7,038 nucleotides of DNA from Betaproteobacteria bacterium (GTDB lineage: Bacteria > Pseudomonadota > Gammaproteobacteria > Burkholderiales > Nitrosomonadaceae), in contig JAHZIU010000297.1 of assembly GCA_022601315.1 (NCBI GenBank), positions 1-7,038 on the forward strand. Direction: 5' to 3'. Made by a program: the position numbers and the translations under genes. Below are positions 1 to 7,038 of this stretch, one piece after another (the first letter of the stretch is position 1; each line of letters starts with the position of its first letter). The notes beneath the pieces are model-generated. The model was given only the letters and a program-made list of their open reading frames with translations, made no database searches and was not told the DNA's origin.

Positions 1-389
1 AACTGAGAAAAACCGGGTCATTTAATTTAACAAAACACTTTTGTAATATTCCCCCTCCCAAAAAATTGGATATTATATTGTGTGTATTGCATTGAAAGCT
101 GGGACAAATATGGGTAAAGAATGCAACACGGACTAAAAAATCTCACGCAGTAATCTTCCAGGCATCTTTTTAATGAATTTTCGTTATCACTGAACATACT
201 GGCATCATTGTAGCAACTTGAATACCAAACTATGACGCCAATTCAAGCGGCCAATTTTCTGATTACACATTCCGGCCACAATTTAATCGCATAGACTAAA
301 ACTGACGGTGACAAAACAGCCGCCTTTGCTTTAGTGATGATGACCAATCTACGCCGAAACGCAAATTACCTTGTAGTAAAACCAAAGGG
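1..389. other. Intergenic region with no recognisable gene
   Basis: All frames here are interrupted by frequent stops and I see no protein-like reading frame with a ribosome binding site. No tRNA-like cloverleaf, tandem repeat, insertion sequence end or CRISPR unit is apparent. It lies downstream of the minus-strand signalling gene, so it would be its 3' flank plus the flank of whatever lies beyond the left edge. A few short palindromes are present (for example CCAAAAAATTGG at 58-69), but they are too weak to call. Confidence 0.6.
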
Positions 390-411
390 AAAAAGGTGAG
401 AGTTCGCCCAC
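390..411 (-). terminator. Possible weak Rho-independent terminator of the PAS-GGDEF-EAL gene
   Basis: Read on the minus strand, GTGGG (411-407) and CTCAC (400-396) can form a 5-bp stem including one G-U pair, with a 6-base loop. One C and then five T residues (394-390) follow. It lies about 50 bases past the stop codon of the signalling gene, in the right orientation. The stem is short, so this may be coincidental; transcription could instead end by Rho or beyond the window. Confidence 0.3.
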
Positions 412-462
412 TTAAAAATACGTACTATTATTTCAACAAACCGATCAGCGTGTACAATAGCG

Positions 463-3400
463 TTACTTATCGACTTCCAATTGGCATGCACCTTCAACCA
501 GTGCGCGCGACTTCGCCTCAGTTTGACTGTACCGCCATGTTTCCTTCAACAGATGAGCTATCGGCTGAGGACGACTCACTCCAAATCCCTGAACAAAATT
601 AACACCAAGTTCGTATAGTTTATTGCGTATGTCCTCGTTTTCAACACACTCGGCAATAGTTTCCTTGCCCATGAGCTGACCGATTTCGTTGATGGAACGA
701 ACCATTGCATGATCGATGGTATCATCAATCATGTCCTTAACAAAAATCCCGTCGATCTTCAGTATGTCGACCGGTAAATTTTTCAGGTAGGCAAATGAGG
801 ATAAACCACTGCCAAAATCATCCAGTGCAAAACGACAACCATGGCTTTTTAACGTCTTGATAAAACGCGTGGCATCGTTGATATTAGCGATGGCTGCAGT
901 TTCAGTGATCTCGAAACAAATCTTTTCACCTGGAATGCCAGTCGCTTCAAGTTGGCGTAATACGTAAGCTTCAAAAAAACGGTCACTCAACGACTGCCCA
1001 GAAAGATTGATCGCACACAGCTTAAGACTATCAACAACGGTGGGTTGCTCAGCCAACCAACGGAAGACATGATCGATGACCCAACGATCAATGCGCACAG
1101 CCAAGTTGTAGCGTTCTGCGGCAGGAATGAAAACATCTGGATGAATGACCCTGTTAGTGCTGTCAACTAAGCGTAACAATATTTCACAATGCAATCCGCC
1201 TGAAGAATTCATTTCCATGTGTTCAATGATCTGAGCGTATAGTTGGAAGCCATCGTTCTCAAGCGCCTGTTGAATGCGCGACACCCATTGCATCTCACCA
1301 TGGCGTCGGGCGAGTTCTGCGTCGTGTTCGTGATATACGTGAATCCGATTTCGTCCAGCGTCTTTTGCCAGGTAACAAGCGCGGTCAGCAGCTTGCAATA
1401 CGGCTGCAATACTCTGTGAATCATCGGTAACTGGCACCACGCCGATACTAACCCCAATCCTAAATGGTTTATCATTCCAGACAAAACGAAACTCATCCAC
1501 CGCACTGCGTAACGCATTGGCTACACGCTTTGCTTGCTCAAGTCCGCAGTGTTCCAACAAAACGCCAAACTCATCGCCACCGAGTCGGGCTAAGGTATCA
1601 CGCTCGCGAATTTCTCGATTAAACAAATCTGCGATCTGCCCTAATAACACATCGCCAGCAACATGACCACAGGTATCATTGATGATTTTGAATTGATCAA
1701 GATCTAGATAACATAGTGCATTCTCGTTGTGATCAGCAAAAGCGGCTTCCAACACGCGCTCGAGGCGATGTTCAAATTCACGCCGGTTCACCAATCCAGT
1801 CAACTCGTCATGAGACGCATGGTGAGATATCTCCCGAATCAGGCGACGTTGCTCAGAAACATCACTAAAAACAAGCACTGCACCTAACAGCTCTCCCTGT
1901 CGATTACGAATAGGCGCAGCCGAATCCTGAATCGAGAATTCATAGCCTTGTCGGTTCAATAGTAGCGCATTTCTGGCCAGACTGACCACTGCACCCTCAA
2001 CCAAACAACGAGCTACGGGATCGTCCACGGGCTCGCGAGTCTCCTCATTTACGATGTTAAACACACTGGTTAGCGGTTGTCCCAGTGCCTCATCACGACG
2101 CCAAGCCGTCAACGCTTCGGCCACAGCATTACAATAGTTAACTCTTCCTCTGGCATCGGTTGTGATAACAGCATCTCCGATTGATTCTAAGGTGACTTGA
2201 GCGCGCTCTTTTTCATTGAACAGAGCCTCTTCGGCTCTACGACGCTTAGTAACATCAATCACAGTTGACTGCACAGCGGGTCTATCGTCCCACATAACGA
2301 CATGTTTTTGTGATTCGATCCAGACAACACTCCCATCTTTACGGACGCCACAAAATTCATAGTGTGGTAAGATTTTTGAAGCATCCGGGTAAGCCTTGTC
2401 ATATTGCATCATGCCCAATTCATCTGGGTGGTATATGGCGCATAACGACTCGATAGCATATATCTCAGACGGATCGTCGTAACCGAAAATGTCAGCAAAA
2501 GACTGATTCACGAAAAGCACTCTACCGTCACGCTCTATCACAATCCCTTGTACTGAGCCTTCTACCAAACCACGGAAACGCTCCTCGCTCTGGCGTAGTG
2601 CTTCTTCCGCTTGTTTGCGTGTAGTTACATCACGTATAGCCACAGCCACAAGCGTGCCGTCGCCGGTCTGAATAGAACTAAAGCTCACCTCGATTGGAAA
2701 TTTCTGCCCGTTCTTCTTGAAGGCACATAAGTCCCGATCAGTGTTCTTACTACGAAATTCTAGATTGACAGCAAACTGTCTTCTATGCATCGGATGTTCG
2801 TCTCGGAAACGTTCCGGCACTAATACTTCGACCGGCATGCCACGCAGTTCCTTTTGCGAGTAACCAAATAGATTGGTCGCCTGTGAGTTCGCGACTTTGA
2901 TTTTACCAGAATCGTTCACAATGATAGTGGCATCTGGTGTCGATTCGAGAAACAAACGTGCTTGTGCAAGCGCTTCTTCGGTTTGTGTACGTTGGGTGAT
3001 ATCGAGAATGATAGCGGCATACACCTGGCTGTCGTCAAACATTATGCATTGCAGGTGCACTTCCACCGGATAATTACTGCCGTCCTTACGCTGATGCACC
3101 GCCGTAAAAACTATTTTATCCTTCTCATCATTGAGGAGCGGGCATACGAGCGCGGCGAAAGTTTCCTCGGTGTATTCTGGGCAGATATCAATCGGCGTCA
3201 TCGATTGCAGTTCACTCAGGGTATATCCAAGATTGCGGCATGCGCTTTCATTGACTTCAATGAAACACAAGGTGTCGGCATCATAGATGTAAATCTCGTT
3301 GAGTGATCGCTCAATAATACGATCAAAGCTTGCACGCCTGATTTCAGCCAATTTACGTTGTGTAATATCGACGTGGGAAACGACGGCCCCACCATGCGTT

Positions 3401-3744
3401 CCTTTAAATGGCGACACTGTCATTAAGAACCAGCGTTTTTCAGTAGGCGAATGACACGGATACTCCAGTTCAAATTTAGCGCATACGCCATTTAGAACAG
3501 TGTAAACCCCTTCATAAGCAACCAATGCCTCGTCCGACCAATCTCCACGGGAAGACTGGCAAACTTCGAGATAATTGGTCCCAACGCCACAAGCCAAAGC
3601 TTCAGCCCCACCATTCTCTCTCGCAAACACAGACCATGCTTCATTAACTTGAATAATGAAACCAGTACTATCTATCACAACTAACTGCGTAGGTATGGAA
3701 TCTAAAACCGCTTTGATTTCTTCTCGCACCGCTTCAGTTTTCAT
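463..3744 (-). CDS. Multi-PAS sensor GGDEF-EAL protein (c-di-GMP cyclase/phosphodiesterase)
   Basis: A soluble regulator predicted to make and/or hydrolyse cyclic di-GMP; no signal peptide or membrane segment is visible. Numbering is from ATG 3744 (1093 aa). Five PAS domains lie at about 6-130, 138-250, 256-376, 387-500 and 511-632, each ending in a D-[IV]-[TS] signature; charged helical linkers such as RKQAEEALRQ follow several. GGDEF spans about 640-805: signature GGDEF at 722-726, with an RxxD inhibitory site (R713, D716) five residues before it. EAL spans about 820-1070: EAL reads EIL (E854), and the other residues of the RocR-type site are present (N913, E945, E948, D975, D976, K996, E1032, E1035, Q1052). 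Both activities are therefore plausible; which dominates cannot be told. PAS3 resembles the FixL heme PAS. The frame also opens at TTG 3792 (16 extra residues), but that start overlaps a palindromic operator-like site and lacks a Shine-Dalgarno, so ATG 3744 is preferred, though its own binding site is weak. Transcribed divergently from proA. Confidence 0.95.
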   Translation of the reverse strand: MKTEAVREEIKAVLDSIPTQLVVIDSTGFIIQVNEAWSVFARENGGAEALACGVGTNYLEVCQSSRGDWSDEALVAYEGVYTVLNGVCAKFELEYPCHSPTEKRWFLMTVSPFKGTHGGAVVSHVDITQRKLAEIRRASFDRIIERSLNEIYIYDADTLCFIEVNESACRNLGYTLSELQSMTPIDICPEYTEETFAALVCPLLNDEKDKIVFTAVHQRKDGSNYPVEVHLQCIMFDDSQVYAAIILDITQRTQTEEALAQARLFLESTPDATIIVNDSGKIKVANSQATNLFGYSQKELRGMPVEVLVPERFRDEHPMHRRQFAVNLEFRSKNTDRDLCAFKKNGQKFPIEVSFSSIQTGDGTLVAVAIRDVTTRKQAEEALRQSEERFRGLVEGSVQGIVIERDGRVLFVNQSFADIFGYDDPSEIYAIESLCAIYHPDELGMMQYDKAYPDASKILPHYEFCGVRKDGSVVWIESQKHVVMWDDRPAVQSTVIDVTKRRRAEEALFNEKERAQVTLESIGDAVITTDARGRVNYCNAVAEALTAWRRDEALGQPLTSVFNIVNEETREPVDDPVARCLVEGAVVSLARNALLLNRQGYEFSIQDSAAPIRNRQGELLGAVLVFSDVSEQRRLIREISHHASHDELTGLVNRREFEHRLERVLEAAFADHNENALCYLDLDQFKIINDTCGHVAGDVLLGQIADLFNREIRERDTLARLGGDEFGVLLEHCGLEQAKRVANALRSAVDEFRFVWNDKPFRIGVSIGVVPVTDDSQSIAAVLQAADRACYLAKDAGRNRIHVYHEHDAELARRHGEMQWVSRIQQALENDGFQLYAQIIEHMEMNSSGGLHCEILLRLVDSTNRVIHPDVFIPAAERYNLAVRIDRWVIDHVFRWLAEQPTVVDSLKLCAINLSGQSLSDRFFEAYVLRQLEATGIPGEKICFEITETAAIANINDATRFIKTLKSHGCRFALDDFGSGLSSFAYLKNLPVDILKIDGIFVKDMIDDTIDHAMVRSINEIGQLMGKETIAECVENEDIRNKLYELGVNFVQGFGVSRPQPIAHLLKETWRYSQTEAKSRALVEGACQLEVDK

Positions 3745-3786
3745 CTTAACACCAGCCTGAATACGAAAGAGGGGCGCACGTTCGTA

Positions 3787-3814
3787 TCGCAATGATTATC
3801 ATTGATGATTGCGA
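3787..3814. promoter_or_regulatory. Nested palindrome with Fur-box-like core upstream of the signalling gene
   Basis: Positions 3790-3804 read CAATGATTATCATTG, a perfect 7-1-7 inverted repeat. Its core ATGATTATCAT (3792-3802) is identical to the centre of the Fur-box consensus on one strand; over the 19-bp consensus I count 13 matches. A second pair of arms, TCGCAAT (3787-3793) and ATTGCGA (3808-3814), surrounds it. On the minus strand it contains GATAAT (3800-3795), a good -10 hexamer with only a poor -35. If that is the promoter, transcription would start about 45 bases before ATG 3744 and a bound repressor would block it. Iron regulation is inference; another palindrome-binding regulator is equally possible. 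Confidence 0.4.
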
Positions 3815-4215
3815 AACAAAACTGGCGATGCATTGAACTGACCATCTTGCGGTGTTTCAAAACGGTCTGGAATTGCTCCATCATCCTGCCCTCTATTCAC
3901 GATACCGGTAAAGAGTCAACTATGAATCAGATGTTTCTATCAAGGAGCACTATTTTTTAGAAGAAATAATGACATAAGGATGAATTAGTTGTCAAACACG
4001 CCAGCAAAAATCAAACATTACCACCCCCAGATCAATCAATACCAACTATCTAAGACCCTTACAAATATAAGTGTTATAAATAATTATTTTCAAAAAAAAA
4101 CAGCTCAATATAAGACGAATCAAATGCTATGTTGCTATTATTGTCAACTGATTACTGCATTTTATTGCAACACCTCACAGTACTCGTCTAGAAACTAACA
4201 ACAAAGTTTTCTAAA
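3815..4215. other. Divergent intergenic region, no gene seen
   Basis: About 400 bases between the signalling gene's promoter region and proA. It becomes strongly AT-rich from about 4040, including a run of nine A residues near 4092-4100. Only short frames occur; the longest (TTG 3989 to 4198, 69 codons) is rich in Asn, Gln, Tyr and Thr and has no recognisable domain. Promoters for both flanking genes must lie in or next to this stretch, but I see no strong -35/-10 pair. Confidence 0.6.
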
Positions 4216-4221
4216 TACAAT
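4216..4221 (+). promoter_or_regulatory. Candidate -10 hexamer for proA
   Basis: TACAAT matches the sigma-70 -10 consensus at five of six positions and lies 31 bases before the proA start codon, which would give a leader of roughly 25 bases. No good -35 hexamer is found 16-18 bases upstream, so the call rests on one short motif in AT-rich DNA. Confidence 0.25.
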
Positions 4222-4252
4222 CTAACCAAAGATTTTAAGTTAAAATTATTTT

Positions 4253-5518
4253 ATGAATAACACAGAAATTAAAAGCTACATGCAATCCATTGGCCAAAAG
4301 GCACGTGCCGCTTCTCGCATGACTGCCCGGGCTGAAACAGCGGTTAAAAACCAAGCACTCATTGCAATGACCGACGCCATTAAACGAGATGAACAAAAAT
4401 TGTTGGCTGCCAATGCAAAGGATTTGGAAAATGCGCAAGCCAGAGGACTGGAAGCAGCTTTACTAGATCGCTTAACACTATCAGCTAAAGGTGTCGACAA
4501 TATGGCAGAAGGCTTGTTACAGATTGCTGCATTAACTGACCCAGTGGGTGCGATTAACGAACTGAACTATCGACCTTCCGGCATACAAGTTGGGAAAATG
4601 CGTGTCCCACTCGGGGTGATTGGAATTATTTATGAAGCACGCCCAAATGTAACTGCAGATGCGGCCGGCTTATGCCTTAAATCTGGCAACGCGGCTATTT
4701 TGCGTGGCGGATCAGAAGCCATTCACTGTAACCAGGCCATTGCCTCTTGTGTCAGAGAAGGCTTAAACATTGCCGGCTTACCTGAAACGGCTGTACAAAT
4801 CATTGAAACAACTGATCGAGCAGCTGTTGGTGAACTCATTACAATGCAAGACTTTGTCGATGTAATTGTGCCCCGTGGTGGCAAGGGATTAATTGAACGA
4901 ATCTCCAAAGAAGCACGCGTTCCAGTGATCAAACATTTGGATGGCGTGTGTCATGTATATATTGATGACCAAGCTGATTTCGATAAGGCCATACTGATCG
5001 CAGATAATGCCAAAACACAGCGTTATGGTACTTGTAATACCATGGAAACATTATTGATCCATAAAGCGATTGCAAACCAGATACTGCCTATTCTCTGTAA
5101 AATTTACCTTGATAAGGGTGTAGAATTACGTGGCGATGCCGCTGCCTGTACATTAATTTCCCAAATGAATAACGCTACTGAAGAAGATTGGTTCACAGAA
5201 TATCTGGCACCCATTTTAAGTATTCGTATTGTTGAGCATCTCGATCAAGCCATTGATCACATTAACCACTATAGCTCACAACATACAGATGCCATTGTTA
5301 CCGAAAACTATACGCGCGCGCGTCGTTTTTTGCGTGAAGTGGACTCCAGTTCGGTTATGGTCAACACATCGACTCGTTTCGCAGATGGTTTTGAGTATGG
5401 CCTAGGGGCAGAAATTGGCATTTCCACAGATAAAATCCATGCACGCGGCCCAGTCGGTCTGGAAGGTTTAACCAGTCAAAAATATGTTGTGCTCGGAGAC
5501 GGGCAAATAAGAGAGTAG
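4253..5518 (+). CDS. proA: Glutamate-5-semialdehyde dehydrogenase (gamma-glutamyl phosphate reductase)
   Basis: Cytosolic NADPH-dependent enzyme that reduces gamma-glutamyl phosphate to glutamate-5-semialdehyde, the second step of proline synthesis from glutamate; it follows ProB, which is not in the window. The 421-aa protein has the normal length for proteobacterial ProA. Visible family hallmarks are the [13 protein letters not shown] segment (127-139), the RGGSEA segment (151-156), the catalytic cysteine in [10 protein letters not shown] (C261), and a full match to the ProA signature at 327-348 (V-x5-A-I-x-H-I-x2-Y-S-S-x-H-T-D-x-I). The ATG at 4253 is preferred over ATG 4280 because the extra N-terminal residues align with the usual proteobacterial ProA N-terminus. 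No clear Shine-Dalgarno precedes it. The gene is intact with no frameshift. It lies divergently to the c-di-GMP gene and 39 bases before lpdA on the same strand, so the two may be cotranscribed. Confidence 0.97.
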   Translation: MNNTEIKSYMQSIGQKARAASRMTARAETAVKNQALIAMTDAIKRDEQKLLAANAKDLENAQARGLEAALLDRLTLSAKGVDNMAEGLLQIAALTDPVGAINELNYRPSGIQVGKMRVPLGVIGIIYEARPNVTADAAGLCLKSGNAAILRGGSEAIHCNQAIASCVREGLNIAGLPETAVQIIETTDRAAVGELITMQDFVDVIVPRGGKGLIERISKEARVPVIKHLDGVCHVYIDDQADFDKAILIADNAKTQRYGTCNTMETLLIHKAIANQILPILCKIYLDKGVELRGDAAACTLISQMNNATEEDWFTEYLAPILSIRIVEHLDQAIDHINHYSSQHTDAIVTENYTRARRFLREVDSSSVMVNTSTRFADGFEYGLGAEIGISTDKIHARGPVGLEGLTSQKYVVLGDGQIRE

Positions 5519-5545
5519 GACGCACGATTCATCCATCATAAAAGT

Positions 5546-5552
5546 AAAAAGG
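5546..5552 (+). promoter_or_regulatory. Ribosome binding site of the lpdA-type gene
   Basis: AAAAAGG ends five bases before ATG 5558. It fixes the start of the lipoyl-domain protein, in agreement with the lipoyl domain beginning at about residue 4. There is no terminator-like hairpin between the proA stop and this site. Confidence 0.6.
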
Positions 5553-5557
5553 TAATT

Positions 5558-7038
5558 ATGACCAAAGCCGTTGAAGTAAAAATTCCTGATATTGGTGATT
5601 TTCAGGATGTGCCAATCATTGAGGTATTTGTCAAACCTGGAGATGCTGTAGAAAAAGAAACGGCGCTCATTACACTGGAAACTGATAAAGCGACAATGGA
5701 AGTCCCTTCACCTCAAGCGGGTATTGTGCAGGAACTTAAAGTCAAAGTGGGTGATAAAGTTTCACAAGACACACTTATTCTGATTTTAGCGGCTACTGAT
5801 CAACGAGAAAACGCGACGGCCAACCCAAATACGCCAATCGAGAACGGCGATCAGCTTGCTGCCACATCACCCGATAATAATTTTGATACCACAGCCGTAG
5901 CATCCGTTCCACATGGCGATATCCATACTGATGTCGTCGTGCTCGGCGCCGGTCCTGGTGGTTATACAGCTGCATTTCGTGCCGCTGATTTAGGCAAAAA
6001 AGTAGTTTTGATTGAACGGTATGCCACCCTGGGCGGAGTATGTTTGAATGTTGGCTGTATACCTTCCAAAGCATTACTGCACACAGCTAAAGTCATCACT
6101 GAAGCTGAACAATCAGAAAAACATGGCATCGTTTTTAACAAACCAAAAATAGATCTGGATAAGCTACGCAACTGGAAACAATCGATAATCAATAAATTAA
6201 CCAAGGGACTAAAAGCGCTTGCCAAGCAACGAAAAGTTGAAGTTGTCCACGGTATTGGTAAGTTTAGTACCGCACATATGATTCAGGTCGAGTCCGCCGA
6301 TGGTTTTAAATCCATCTCATTTGACCAGTGCATCATTGCTGCAGGCTCCAGTGTCGCCCGTATTCCCGGGTTTCCGTATGATGATCCACGTTTGATTGAT
6401 TCGACCGGCGCACTTGAATTGGAAAACATTCCCAAGCATATGCTCATTATTGGCGGCGGTATTATTGGCCTTGAAATGGCCACAGTCTACGCCGCACTTG
6501 GTAGCAAAATTAGCGTTGTAGAGTTAATGGATCAACTCATTCCTGGCGCTGATGGCGATCTGGTCAAACCGCTTCATCGGCGTATTAGCAAGCTGTACGA
6601 GGCGATTTACCTCAAAACAAAAGTAACAAATATTGAAGCCAAGAAAGCTGGCCTTGAAGTTACCTTTGAAGGTGAAAAAGCACCAACACCACAAACATAC
6701 GATTGTATTCTTATGGCTGTTGGGCGTCGCCCAAATGGGCGCAATATTGGCGCAGAAAAAATTGGTTTGGAGATCAATGAACAGGGTTTCATTCCTGTCG
6801 ACCAGCAATTGCGTACAAACTTACCGCATATTTTTGCAATTGGTGATATCGTTGGTGAACCAATGCTTGCGCATAAAGCCACATACGAAGGAAAGCTGGC
6901 AGCAGAGATTATTGCTGGGCATAAAGCAACTTTCGATGCCCGCACAATTCCTTCGGTAGCTTATACCGACCCCGAAATAGCCTGGATGGGTCTTACTGAA
7001 ACCGAAGCTATGAAACAAGGGATTGACTATGAAAAAGC
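5558..7038 (+). CDS. lpdA: Dihydrolipoamide dehydrogenase with N-terminal lipoyl domain (E3), 3' end cut by window
   Basis: FAD enzyme that reoxidises dihydrolipoyl groups of 2-oxoacid dehydrogenase complexes (pyruvate or 2-oxoglutarate) with NAD+, in the cytosol. The frame is open for 493 codons to the window edge. Residues 1-80 form a biotinyl/lipoyl domain with the lipoyl-lysine motif ETDKATMEVPS (K44). A 40-45 residue flexible linker rich in Asn, Asp, Thr and Ala follows (about 81-123). The E3 body shows the FAD-binding VLGAGPGGYTAAF (GxGxxG at 130-135), the redox disulfide GGVCLNVGCIPSK (C162, C167), the NAD-binding IIGGGIIGLEMA (299-304), and the second FAD motif IFAIGD (425-430). The dimerisation domain has just begun; the catalytic His-Glu pair would lie beyond the edge, so completeness cannot be judged. 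Lipoyl-fused E3 usually serves pyruvate dehydrogenase and sits beside aceE/aceF; here the upstream neighbour is proA, and any aceE/aceF would have to be downstream or elsewhere. Confidence 0.95.
   Translation, partial: MTKAVEVKIPDIGDFQDVPIIEVFVKPGDAVEKETALITLETDKATMEVPSPQAGIVQELKVKVGDKVSQDTLILILAATDQRENATANPNTPIENGDQLAATSPDNNFDTTAVASVPHGDIHTDVVVLGAGPGGYTAAFRAADLGKKVVLIERYATLGGVCLNVGCIPSKALLHTAKVITEAEQSEKHGIVFNKPKIDLDKLRNWKQSIINKLTKGLKALAKQRKVEVVHGIGKFSTAHMIQVESADGFKSISFDQCIIAAGSSVARIPGFPYDDPRLIDSTGALELENIPKHMLIIGGGIIGLEMATVYAALGSKISVVELMDQLIPGADGDLVKPLHRRISKLYEAIYLKTKVTNIEAKKAGLEVTFEGEKAPTPQTYDCILMAVGRRPNGRNIGAEKIGLEINEQGFIPVDQQLRTNLPHIFAIGDIVGEPMLAHKATYEGKLAAEIIAGHKATFDARTIPSVAYTDPEIAWMGLTETEAMKQGIDYEK

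Noticed and set aside
58..69. Palindrome CCAAAAAATTGG
   Set aside because: Only four paired bases each side of an A tract in AT-rich DNA; not a credible terminator or operator.
1..462. Possible decayed gene or mobile-element remnant at the left edge
   Set aside because: I looked in both strands for transposase-like or other protein-like segments and terminal inverted repeats and saw none.
396..602. Plus-strand frame of 68 codons starting at GTG
   Set aside because: Two thirds lie antisense to the C-terminus of the signalling gene, it has no recognisable domain, and its start overlaps the possible terminator hairpin.
2962..3306. 114-codon plus-strand frame within the signalling gene
   Set aside because: Antisense to the well-supported PAS2 coding region, with no family resemblance.
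3989..4198. 69-codon plus-strand frame with TTG start in the divergent intergenic region, with AAGG nine bases upstream
   Set aside because: The composition (Asn, Gln, Tyr, Thr, Cys) looks like translated AT-rich DNA, with no domain, signal peptide or helix pattern. A small gene cannot be fully excluded without conservation data.
5793..6225. Two minus-strand frames opposite the lpdA linker and FAD domain
   Set aside because: Antisense to a clearly coding region and without domain-like content.
6633..6959. 108-codon plus-strand frame within lpdA
   Set aside because: Out-of-frame shadow of the E3 coding sequence, whose motifs are continuous in the other frame.

Overview
This is a chromosomal stretch from a proteobacterium, most likely a betaproteobacterium. 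The main support is the last gene, a dihydrolipoamide dehydrogenase with an N-terminal lipoyl domain, an architecture best known from Neisseria, Ralstonia and relatives. The ProA protein also has the typical length and N-terminus of beta/gamma-proteobacterial ProA. The DNA is moderately AT-rich, especially between genes. Genus-level placement is not possible from the sequence alone.

Layout: positions 1-462 hold no convincing gene and at most a weak terminator for the next gene. Positions 463-3744 (minus strand) encode a large soluble cyclic-di-GMP signalling protein with five PAS domains, a GGDEF domain and an EAL domain. Both catalytic domains keep their key residues. Positions 3745-4252 are a divergent intergenic region. 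It holds a nested palindrome with a Fur-box-like core just upstream of the signalling gene and an AT-rich leader in front of proA. Positions 4253-5518 (plus strand) encode ProA, glutamate-5-semialdehyde dehydrogenase of proline biosynthesis. After 39 bases without a terminator comes the lipoyl-domain-fused dihydrolipoamide dehydrogenase, which runs off the right edge of the window at 7038.

Functionally, the right half is central metabolism: the proline pathway, and the E3 component of 2-oxoacid dehydrogenase complexes. The left half is a sensory protein that makes or degrades c-di-GMP in response to unknown signals. The two halves are divergently transcribed and there is no sign that they work together. 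The most interesting points are: a PAS domain that aligns without gaps to the heme-binding segment of FixL, including the positions of its heme-ligand His and oxygen-sensing Arg; the possible iron-responsive operator over the promoter of the same gene; the EIL variant of the EAL motif in an otherwise complete phosphodiesterase site; and the placement of lpdA after proA rather than after pyruvate dehydrogenase E1/E2 genes. No mobile element, CRISPR array, RNA gene or clearly novel multi-gene system is visible.
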